Positions 22,501 through 34,500 of a stretch of 64,000 nt of DNA are shown here, piece after piece. A model generated the notes under the pieces. It searched no databases. It was not told where the DNA came from and was given only the letters and a program-made list of their open reading frames with translations. The stretch is from assembly GCF_947242115.1 (NCBI RefSeq), contig NC_074716.1:21869590-21933589 (forward strand), written 5' to 3'. Both the position numbers and the translations under genes were made by a program. Position 1 is the stretch's first letter. Every line of letters begins with the position of its first letter. Source of the stretch: Biomphalaria glabrata (taxonomy: Eukaryota > Mollusca > Gastropoda > Planorbidae).

Positions 22501-25500
22501 CACTAGCTTAAAGACACTGTTTGATAGTGTCAATCCTGGGAAGGTACTGGGCTTTATCTGAGAAGTGGGGTTGTCTACGAAGATCTGATTTATGAATTTG
22601 TGAACATGTACTATTTACATTAGATTTTTACCAAATAATTAAATTTTTACTACCTTAACTATGTTAACTGTGAATAGACCTTGATTTTAATGATAGGACT
22701 GTATAGAATTTGGCCCTTGTTGTTTAGAGAGAGAGTGGTCCTTGAGGGACTGCGGGCACGACATGGCCTAAATTGTGCCGATGTGCCTAAAATCAAAATC
22801 AAATCAAATCATTTGTGGAGCTTGTCTAGGTCAAATCTTTTCCTTTTGTTTCTTTCTGTTTTATTGCTGGCCAGCTTCATTTTTAGTTTGGCAACAACTA
22901 GGTGGTGGTCTGAGCCAATATCTGCTCCTCTTCTGTTTCGTACATCTAGTAATGTGCTTCTCCAGTTCTGCCGTATGGTAACGTGGTCGATTTGATTCTC
23001 TGTTTTATTTGGCATTTTTTGTGGGGGAAAATGCTGCCTCCTATCATTAATTCATTAAATGTGCAGAAATCTGCAAACATTTCTCCATTTTCATTTATGG
23101 TGCCAAGTCCATGGGTGTCCATACTTTTCTCTCTCTCTCTCTGTTGTCACTTCCCACTTTGGCATTCAAGTCTCCCATGACGATCAAAACATCTCTTGTA
23201 GGTATTTTGTCAACTATACTTTGCAGTTGGTCATAGAATGTATTTTTGTCAGTATCACTTGCAAGGTTGGTGGGAGCATAGCACTCTAATTATTCATTCT
23301 GAAACTGGTTCCCATTCTAAAAGACTTTTGAAAGCTTCCTTGTTTAGTAGTAGTGCTACACCATTTTCATGTAAGTCATCTTCTTTTTCCTTTCCAGAGA
23401 AGAGAAGGTTTCTCCTGATTGCAGTCTTGTTTCACCGATTGTGTTCCATCGAACTTCACTCATTCTGTAGTTTGTAGTTGGCCTTTTCCTTGGCAATTTG
23501 TGCACATCTACCTGGTTCTAGTAAAGTGCGGACATTCCATGTTCCCAAGTTAAATGCTGCCTTCTGAATAAGGAAGTGTTTCTTTTTCATTGGTTTAAGT
23601 AGAGTAGTCGGCCTCACAGGATTCGTTCGACTTTCCCTGCATAGCTTCATAGGTCTCCTTTGTGGAGCTCTACTTTCTCCTCTGACAATGTTTAGTGTTT
23701 GTGCTTTTGTTCTGGTTTCTATAACACTATTTTTTTTTCCATGGACAGGTTGTTAGCCTATCGCACAACCCCTGTGTCCCGGGGAGGGGGATGCACCTTT
23801 TGTCTGGCCTCTTTCCTAACAGACCTGTCCGGCTTGGTAGTACCTGCCAGGAGTGATGAGCTCCCGCCGGTATAGCTCTGAGGGTCATTGAGGCACTCAG
23901 CTGTCACACCATGGCAGTTCTGGTCCTTATGTTATATATATTAATAACTTAGATATCTAGAATCAAGATCTATGTCAAGAAGAACATTATAATTATGAAA
24001 TATTTATGATGAAAATAAGAATAAGACTATATAAGCGTAATAAGGTCCATGTCCATATCCTCTTAGACTTCTGTTAACTAAATTCTCAAATTCACACATT
24101 GTTACTTTACACACTTACTTGACATAATAATAAGACTTCCTAAAGTTTATTTTTACATTTGTATATAATTACTAATGAGCTTTTCTTGGACGATGTGGAG
24201 ATAATGTGCAAAGCATTTAACTCTCTCTATATATATAATTGCATATTTTCAGCAAAAACACTGCATTGAATAGAACTTTTCCTTGGTGTTATACTTGACA
24301 CTAGTGTGCTTCTCAGCTCATTTTTATTAGTTTATAAATGTCTGCTAATACTTAGCATGGACCATAGTTTCTCTTTTACTAGGGTTTTTGACAATCAAAG
24401 ATAGATGAATAGCAAGGCAGATTATCATGAAAACTTGGGCAGAAGTACATGAGATTATATATTATAAAATCTGCTAATGGGTCATTGTTCATATTAAATA
24501 TATGAGAGTATCTAGGCAATAGCTTTTGTTCATCAAATTCTGTATGATTGAAATGCTGAGATGTTTACAAATTATGTGATCAGTTTGCTTTGCTGGCAAT
24601 CATAGTACTTTCTATTATGTCATGACAAAGACACATGTACTAGTTTACTAAAAGATTACTTGGTACATTTGGATTGGGATAAAAAAAAAAAGAAGGTACA
24701 TAATAAATAGCATAATATAATGTGTACATTGTACAAACAGTTTGTAAATTTATTACATATTCTTCTTGTATATATTAATATTTCAGTTAAGCTATTTATG
24801 CTTTCAGGTATTATAATTTGTAATTATTTTGTAGGCTCTGATGATAAAAAAAGAAAATGCAAGTGCTTTCCTTGTCTCACAAAATCTGAGTCATTGGTTA
24901 AAGAAAAAGCAAGTGTTAAACCAGTTGTGATGTAAGTATGTAACTCAGAAGCTACTGATCAAAGGTCTTTATTTCTCTGCAGCTGGTTGCATACCCATTA
25001 GATTCATGTTTAAATATGTGCATGTACCTGCATAGCTTTTTCAAAAAAAACTGACAAAAAATGTTTAAAATTCTAAAATGCACACTATTAATTTTCAGAA
25101 CAAAATTAAGTCATTAAAATACTGTTAAAATCTCTATATTTAAGTATTTAAAAAAATATTAGATATAATTACAGAGAAAGACATTATGCCTGAAGATTTC
25201 ATGTTTGTTATTATCTTTTTACCTATACCTTCTCTATGGAACTATTTTTAGGGTGCATACAATTTCATAGCACAAGGTTAAAAAAAACTAGTCTCACGCA
25301 TTTCTAAATTTAAAAAAAAAAAGAACAATGTTTAATTATAAACTACTCTTTGTTGTTTTGCCCAATAAATTGGTAGAAATGTAGAAATTTGATTAAGCTA
25401 AAAAGTTTTTAAAATATTTTAATAGATGAATTTTTAAAAATCTTAATTTTCATAATGTTTGTCTTTTTTTTAATGCAGAAAAATTGTTTTATTAATTGGC

Positions 25501-28500
25501 TGGATTATCTTCATACTTCTGGCATGGAAGGTTTCTATGATACAATTGGACTATTCTGAGTATGATCCTTATGAAGAACTTCAAATTGACAGAGTATGTT
25601 CTGCATATATTTAGTTTATATACACATACAAGTACAAATCTTTAAAAAAATCTTTGATAGATTTTAAAATTTCATAACAGTGTTTAGTCTTAATTTCAAA
25701 TTAGGTAGATGTTTTTCAAAAGTTATTGAGAGAGACATTGAATGGACCTCATTCACCAATCGTAAACAAACAACATTTAGTCACGTGATCTTATTGATAA
25801 AACAATGAGAAAAACTGTCACGTGACAACCATCATGAATTAAACATGAGATCGTAAATTATATAGAAGAGATAGAGCACCACGTGGCTAAATTTTGTTTG
25901 TTTACGATTGGTGAATGAGGTCCATTTACATGTATGAATCCTGCTATTGATTTGTTCTATTAAAATGGGGTACAATCTATTCTGACTTTACTTATCAATT
26001 TTGGAAAGGCAGACTTTGCTAGTACTTGCATAAAAATGTGACTCCTCTTAAGACTATCACTATGGGTAGTTTTTCTTCTCTTTCTCTTGTTCAAGGCAGC
26101 CTCTCTCTGCCCAGCATACACAATGTGTGGCCTCATGCTGTTCAATCATGGCGATTACCTTCCACTTCGATGTGGTTAAGGGGATGTTAGTGTTTAATAC
26201 CTTGAGTCTGGTAGCCCAGCTCTCCATGCTTTTTTATTATTTATTTTTCAGAACCAAGTCTTCTTGTGTCAATATTGCATAGACAATGTGTGAAATGGCT
26301 AGTTTCAAAACTTTTAGTTTTAAGATATGATCTTCCTTGAAAAATAGACATCACATATGAAAGCTGTTAAATACATGCTTTAAGTACATGTTTGTTAACC
26401 AACTCTCACTGCCTTACAGTTAGGTAGACTAACATTTTAGTAGTTCTGGTCTATGTGACATTTTCCTAGACTCACTTTAAAAGGTTTACCATTGTTACAA
26501 AACCTGTTTCCCTTCTTTTATAATAATAAATGTTTTTTTTTTTTTTTTTGTTTTTTTGAAATCATATGAGGCCAGTTAAGAGAGTGGCATGTGGTTTAAT
26601 TTAATAATCACAAGTCCATGTAGTTACTTGTTAATTGTCCTGTCTCAATTGTCTAACAGAATGGAACATTTCCTTTCAATATTTAAAAAGAAAAGCAAAC
26701 CAAAAAACTATACTTCTTACTATTTTGTAAACTGTTAGATTGTAAAATTGATTCACATTTATGTTACATCTTCTTGTCTATCTAGTTTTATATAGTCAAA
26801 ATGATTCAAATAATGTTACATGTTGTTTTATATCTTGTTTATCTCTTCATTTGAATTCACTCTTAATATTGATAGGGTGCAGATGTTGCTGAGATAAAAA
26901 AAGCTTACAGAAAACTGAGTAAAGTTTACCATCCTGACAGAGAGACAGGTGATCCTAAAAAGTTTATGCGAATTGCTAAAGCTTATGCTGCGTAAGTATG
27001 ACATTAAAGATGCAACTGCTTCATTCACTTTTTAATTGTAATTTTTCGTGCTGTTATTTCTTTAACTGTCTGACGACTTTACTTATATACTGTGGCAGAC
27101 TATAAAGTCCAGGTTGTCACTGACTGTGTATGACCATTAACACCTAAAAATTGCACTGGAGCAATTAGTTTCTTTGCCTTGTCATTATTAACTTGGCAAA
27201 GTTATGGTATGCATGCTGTTGTTGTTTGCCTGCCAGTACACCATGAGCTAATGTCATTATTTTGTTTAATTTAAAAGAAGCTGAATTATTTAGTATGATT
27301 AATTTTGTATAGTGGTTAAGAACTTAACAAAAAATAATGTGTTACTGGAATTTTAGAAAAAGAAATTTCAATTGGACACTCCAGTTTTGAAGCAATTACA
27401 TTGTGTCCTGTGTTTCCAGTAAACAATCTCAGTAGGTTTTGATATTCATGAAAATGAGAACTACCAGATAATAGCAAAAATGTACCAACAGCCATTTTCT
27501 GGTGAACTTACTTTTGTTTATATATTTAGAATGCACTAGTCAAGTATTGCAACAACCTGAATTAAACTCTTCTATATTTGTTCACACATTTTAGTTTTCT
27601 ATTTGACTATAAACTCCTTAAATTATATCTCAGCACCACATTTTTTAGAATGCATTTTGTCCTATTACAGTTTAACTGATGAAGAATCAAGAAAAAATTG
27701 GGAGGAGTATGGAAATCCAGATGGACCAGAAGGTGAGTTAACTAGGTCCTTTTTGTGTTGTTTAACATTGTTTACATTTATTAAATGTTGTTTTTTTAGA
27801 GAATATCTTGTAAACAATGTACAGGTGCTAATGTTTCAGATTGGGCTGTAAGTTTTCATCATGCTCTGGCTATAATTCAAAAAACAGAAATGGAAAAGTG
27901 GTTTGAGTGCTGGGACAAGTCCCAAAAAGCCTGTGGAGTCTGGGAGCGCATGAGGCGCCCTGACCGCACTTCCCCGTGGTGGAGGCTGTCCAGGCCTGAG
28001 CAGGCTATTATAGCACAGTGCAGGACAGGCCACTGTCCTGTTGGCTCATATTTCTCTCAGCTATGGCCAAATTTTGATTCACAGTGCCCCCGCTGCGGGG
28101 TAGAAGAGGAAACCGTGCCTCATATTCTTTTTGACTGCCCCAGACTTGCTGATATCCAAAAATTCTCGACCTGTATGGTGACGCACTGCAAAAGACAGCA
28201 GGGTTTCTGTCCAGGGCTTTTGCAAGAGAGGATTTAGGCCTCTCAAGCCCTCACTCAAATGGAGTTTGATGATGATGATGAATGTTTCAGATTAAAAAAA
28301 TAATTTTAGCTTAAAAAAAGTTATGTAATAATCTTTTTGATGCTACATGTTTTTTATGTAGGCTTACGCTGAATTTTTTTTTCAGCCACACGTTTTGGGA
28401 TTGCTTTACCAAAATGGATTGTGGAAAGAGAAAATTCTATGTGGGTAAGAATTCTTTTTCTTATTAATTATACCTTTTATCACCTTTGTCTGCCATTTTA

Positions 28501-31500
28501 AAATCTTTGTTATTTTCCTGAAGCATATTATGTAGAAGTGATGTTTCCTAAGAGTGGCAGGCTTGAAGGGAAGCTGAAACCCACAAGAAATTAAAACCAA
28601 TTGGGGCAGATGTGAAGCAACAGGCCACATATCCGGGTCTGGCACAACAAGGAAATATGATCATGTCCAGACTTTAGGATTGGTCATACCTACATCACAC
28701 ACTCCTTTATACTAAAAAGAGAGGAACCCTTACAGTATAATATATATATATATATATATCAACCAACCCATAGATGCCTGCCCTGTACTGTTGGGGGGCC
28801 TTGTAGACACACACTTTTTATGGATTATTCTGTTAATAAATTCTTCATCAACTTTATTTCATCAATCATAGATAGGAATTAAAACAATAAAGTGACAAAA
28901 TAGTAAAATAAAAATAATATTAACATAGATATGTCATTTAAAAGTTTTGCAAATTGTTCAGTAACTAGACACATAGGGACGGAGCCGGATACCTAATTTT
29001 ACTGTCTGGCTAAATCAAGCTCCTGCTGGATAGTACAATCCTGTGCACGTCTAGTCCTAATACTGGTTGATAGTCTTCTAGTGGTTTAACTTGTAGGCCT
29101 ATATCATATTTTTTATTTACTCTGTTTTTGATTGGTAATGGTATCAATCTAATTTGATTGAACATGTATTGGAAACAAGCTCTATCACTTCAATTATATC
29201 TGTAAATGAACAAAGTTTAGCATTTTTTTCCTAGGTCCTAGCAGTTTATGGCTTAGTCTTCATGATCATCTTGCCCATTGTCGTGGTAAGTTTAGTTCAT
29301 ATTTGTATTTGTTCTATGCCTGAATGTGTTTGATGTTTTAATGAAAAACTGTATCAAAATTTTATTATTTCTCTGTGATAATGATCATTAATAAATTAAA
29401 TGTTTGAAATCCTTACATTTTTAATGTCTACTCCAGGGCGTATGGTGGTATCGTTCTATCAAATTTAGCGGTGATCAAGTTTTACTGGAAACATCAAGAA
29501 TCTATTATTTCTTCATTAGCAGAACTCCAAATATGATTCTTAAGCGTATGCTGTTTTTTTTTTTGTTTTTTTTTTACATAGCTTATTTATTTCACATTAT
29601 TTTTAAAACATTTTTCTACTCATTTTAAAGATTTGTGAATAAAAGCACTTGTTGGCAAATACTATATGACAGCATTTCTCAACCTTTTAACTTTGGCCAC
29701 CCCTCCCCCGCACACACACACAGAGCAATAGAAGAATGGGCAAAAAAAATCCATTTTTAGATGGTCTTAGGCAACCCCTGGCAAATCATCAATCGACCTC
29801 CTAGGGGGTTGCGACCCACAGGTTGAGAACCACTGGTATATGAGATCTAAGGCCATAATTAGATAGTCTAGGAAAATTTTTATGATAACACATTAATATG
29901 TTTTACATTTTTACCAAAATGTTTTTATTTTTTGTATTGAAAATAAGATTAAAATAATTTTTTTTTTATTTTATTCTTTTTTATTCTGCTGTTTACATTT
30001 TTTAAAAAAAACATGAACACACTTAAAAACAAAATGATGCTTGTCAACTTGTGTATATTTATTATTATACATTTCTTGCTAAATTCAATGATGAACAGTT
30101 CTTTTATTTGATTGGTATAGCTGTCCCCTGATTTGTTGACAGGTGCTGTTGAAGTGTTGGGCTCATCATGTGAATTTGATAGAATGCACAATGCAGAAAT
30201 TATTGAAAGACCCACTGATAATGAAGAGCTCCCTGCTGTGAGTTTCTAAAATTCATTTAGTTTCTGAAATAACCTTCAGCAATTAAAGTTGTACTGAGCT
30301 TTATTTGTCTTCAGAGAGCCCAATTGTTCATATCTTTTTTTCTTGTAGCTCATTAAACAACTACAGAATGTGAAAGAAAAAAATCGTGAACGTTCATATT
30401 GTATCAAAACTCGTGCTTTAATACTTGCTCATTTTCAAAGATTACCTTTAAATAAAGAGACGCTAGCTGTTGGTATGTAGGGTAAAATGTTTTATTAATA
30501 ATTTTTAAATAATTGTTAGATTAGATAATTAGATTAATTTATAAGTATCCCACTATTGATGCTAAAAATAAAAGTTAATGACTTATTGTTCTGTTTTAGA
30601 CCAAAAATACATTTTGAAAAAGTGCCCCTATCTAATCAATGAAATGGTCCATACAGCTGCCAACTTAGTTGCCATGGCGATCAATTCAGGGAGAGGTGAG
30701 AGAAAACTCTTGTTTTCCTAGTTAAGATTTAGGAAACTTCTCCATACTGCCATTCTTTTAATTAGACTTCTTGAAATACTTGAACAAGATTTAATAAGAA
30801 TGTTTTTGTTTCACAGTTGTTTTCTAGCCAATGTTAAAATTTTTATTTTTGTATTCTTATAAGATTTTTTTTTCATTTTTTTAAACAAATGTCCAGCTAA
30901 TGTGAAAAGCAAGTAGTATTTTTATCTTTTGTTTCTTCTCTTTGTATGCACAAGGAGTGGTAGATATTTGAAATGTTTGTGGAGTAAAACACTAAAATTG
31001 CTTATCAACATAGAATATCACTAGTAGTAGTAGAACTCTTTAAATAATTGCTAGGGCTATCATTTTAATTAAAAATAATATTTGATTCCCTGAAAAGAGA
31101 AAGAGATATATATACTTGTTAAAATTAATCTAGATATATTGATGTATTTACATATCAATGAAATAAACCTCACAAGTTGACACTGTTATAATGATGTGAA
31201 GTCTGTTTTTTTCTATCTAAATTAAACATGCATTGTTAGGGTAAAAATACATTAGACTTTATTTTTGGGGAAAAAAAAATTCAATACTTAATAAATTGCA
31301 TTTCTTACTTATAATGTATGTTTTGTTGGAAAGTTGTTGTTTTTTCTACTTTGTTTGTGGATGGTGTAGGTATTTGGTTTAAGTTTTTACTGTCTTTTTA
31401 GTTTTAAAAAAGTTTTTTTTTGTTTTAAATGGATTGTAATAATTATGATTGTTCAGATAGAAGAAAACACTCTAAACTTTTATAAATTCATTGAGAGACA

Positions 31501-34500
31501 AAGACAGCTAAAAATGAGAACAATTAGCACCAACTGCTTTTCTTGTTTTTATGTGTTAACATTTCCACCAACAGACAACCAGTCCCCACGCCTTGAGTCC
31601 ATTGAAAACTTTATGAAGATGAGCCAAATGGTTGTTCAGGCACTTGATGAGAAATCCAGTCCACTACAGCAACTACCTCACATAACTCCAGAAATGTTAC
31701 GCCACTTCACCACTCGAAAGGTTGGTCTATTATAATAAATTATAATTTTGTCATTTGATAAAAATATGTATGTGTTGGCCTGATGCTAAATACTGTTTGT
31801 CACAAATACAAGTAAGCTTACATTGAAGGAATAATATCAATTTTGTATGAATATTTTCCATCTTGAGTAATGCACATATTCAGATTTTATACAAAAGTTA
31901 AGTTCCCCTTTCAGACCTTGTGATCTATAGGGCTAATGATATAAAGGTCATCTGTTTCTGTGGCCTGTGGTCAACGAGGGTGTCATGTGGCCAACACAAC
32001 GACCAACCGCCTTTACTTTCCCTAACTAATGTCAGGTTAGATCTGGGTGGACTCTCTTAAAATTAAAATCCCAGTCTTCACCAGGATTCAAACCCTGGAC
32101 CCCGATTCAGAAGCCACTCAGCCACTGTGCCTCCAGATTTAAAAAAAAATCAAACATATATTTTCATTCATGAAGAACTAGAATCAGACATACTAATCCG
32201 CATATTTGTAAATTGGTCCATAAAATCACACATTTTATCAGAAATAGCTGCTATAACTACATTATAGTCTAAGTTATCTTTGACCTCTTTGGTGAAACAA
32301 TAAAAATTAAGTCTAATTTCTCATCTCATTCATCTAGGTGTAAAACTTCATATCACTATAGACAGAAATCATGTTAGTAGATGTGCAATAAATCATTCAA
32401 ATTTTTACTTAGGATACATTGAAGATATGTGTGAACATGTTGCATTTAATTTGTCGCACTTGATGTAAGTCTCAACTTCATTTTTCTTCAGCGTGATATT
32501 CGTCACATTCGTGACTTTGTAAATATGAAAGATGAAGATAGACGTATGATGTTGCGTAATTTATCAGATAATGAGTATTTAGATGTGATGACTGTCTGTG
32601 CTAACATGCCATACATAGAGATGTCTGTTAAAACTGAAGGTAAATACTTCTTTGCCTATTCAGGTTTCTACATACATTTTTTAGTTACAGATGAAATAAC
32701 ATGAATTTTGTATACATATTGTATTTCCTTGATGACTTATTATCTGTTACTAAAACCAATGTTGTAGTGTTGGATGAGGAAGATGAAACTATCACTGCTG
32801 GCTCTATAGTTACTGTGACAGTCAAACTAGTCAGAAAAGACATGGGGGAGATGTTTGAAAACCAGATTCCATTAGCAACACTTGAAGATGATACATCTGA
32901 GCATGCAGACAATGACAAAGAGGAAGAAAATGAAGACAAAGAAGATGAGGACAAACAGGTAAACAAAAATTAGTTTGAAGGGGTAATTTTAAAGATACAT
33001 TTTCAAATGTAAAACATTACTTGCATATGGAATGTATTCACCATTACTATATGTTTAATAAGTTTGTCTAGATTCTTATTTGAAAACAAAATAAATGTTG
33101 TATTGTAAGGATGCTCAACAAGAGTTGGCAGGTCATGGAGATCAGGCTGGCAAAGAAGACAACAAGAACAAAGCTTGGGACAAAAACAAAAAAGCCAAAA
33201 AAAAAGGAGGCAAAGTGAAGAAGAAGACTAAACAGGTCTATCAGTGGAAGGCAGTAGCTCAAGCCAAGGCAGAGAATGCCAGTCAAGCTACAGGCGTAAG
33301 TTGTAACTATGCTTTCACCACTCCTAAGTTTTAGGTGGGATGAAAGGGGGGGGGGGGGAGGAGTTCATTCTGTTTTTGCTTATCAGTCATTAACTTTCTT
33401 AAAGAAGCTTACTTGTGCTGGGTACTTTTCTAAGCAACCTTAAACAATGTATCTTTACTTTGGTTCTTTGGATCCTAGAATTGACACAAGTTAGTCACAA
33501 TAAAGTTAGGAAATTGTATGATAATAGCATTCAACTAATTTACACTCAATTTTTGTATGTAAAAGAGACAAAAGTTGATTCAACTTCAGAGGTGAGATAT
33601 ATACATAGAAAAATTATTTCAACCAAAATACTAACATTTTTCATCTTTATCCTTATTATACCATACTGGGTAACTAGCTTCAAATCCAACATATGTAATT
33701 GTTATAACAGAAGAGAAATATTAGCAAAGGCACCAAAAATCTTTTTTTGCACAGCCTGATTCACACTTTTGTAACCTGATGTTAATCATGTAATTATGCT
33801 TCTATTTTTTTTAAAGTATTTTTATTTTAGACGTTAAAGTGAAAGTTAAAAAATTTGAATAATACTTTATGTAATGCAAGCTACCATAGAATTATCTGTC
33901 ATTGAAATTGTAGAATTTTTCTTATAAATATTAATATTAGCTCATGGATATTGTTCAGATTGTCTAGAGTCCGAGATGGGTATAATAAAACAAACTTTAT
34001 GACAGATTTACTTAATTTCAGGCCAAAGCCATCACAGAAAGTGATTCTCCTAAATCAACCAAACCAAATAAGTCTGAGAGAAAAGAAAAGAGTGATGACG
34101 TTGAAGGAGATGATGTCTCTGAAGAGGAAAACAACGTCTCAGAAGATGAAGAGGAAGAAAAGCCTGAAGCTTCAGCAGACAAATCTAAAAGTAAAAAAGA
34201 TGATGATGATGAAGAAGATGATTGGGATAATTACAAATTAGAATCAAAAAAAGAGAACTCATTAGAAACCAAAGTCAAAGAAAGTCATCCTGTTCACTGC
34301 CCTTACTTTCCAGAGGTTAGTTTTCAACAGCTCAATACTTTGTTTTGTCCATTGAAGAGTTTAGTTCATTATTTTTTTCAGAATAATTCATGTTTTAAGA
34401 GTATAAAACCATCTTCAGACACCACTTGGGATGTTTTTTTTAATCTGACACCATTTTGAGAGCATTACATCCATGGTACAGTTGGCCTAATAATGCCTAT

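Larger units (their letters stand above)
16271..22511 (+). pseudogene. LINE ORF2 (endonuclease, RT, RNase H), decayed
   Basis: Endonuclease motifs: [22 protein letters not shown] and GSDHFPI (16270-16920). The frame ends at 17160-17162 and continues one frame over. The RT core has [20 protein letters not shown]-like sequence, [17 protein letters not shown] and the catalytic YVDD (17650-18260). A premature stop lies near 17610. RNase H follows after the hAT insert: [23 protein letters not shown] and [10 protein letters not shown] (21795-22130), with a frame change near 21880. The tail has [20 protein letters not shown]. The order is standard for the I group. Confidence 0.85.
14332..22805 (+). 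mobile_element. Nimbus-like LINE (I/Nimb clade), near full length, interrupted by a hAT
   Basis: The element is flanked by a 15-bp TSD, AAATCATTTGTGGAG (14317-14331 and 22806-22820), and ends in a short AAAATC/AAATC tail. Order: 5' region, ORF1 with zinc knuckles, endonuclease, reverse transcriptase, RNase H, and a Cys-rich C-terminal tail. Without the inserted hAT it is about 5.8 kb. The RNase H domain and zinc-knuckle ORF1 fit the I group, to which Nimbus of Biomphalaria belongs; the assignment is from memory of family architecture. The copy carries several stops and frame changes and cannot be active. Confidence 0.85.

Noticed and set aside
29949-30215. Minus-strand open frame of 88 codons
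   Set aside because: Antisense to SEC63 exon 9 and intron; no homology.
31445-31574. Upstream extension of the SEC63 exon 12 open frame
   Set aside because: A clear CAACAG acceptor at 31574 and homology to SEC63 begin at 31575; the upstream part does not align.
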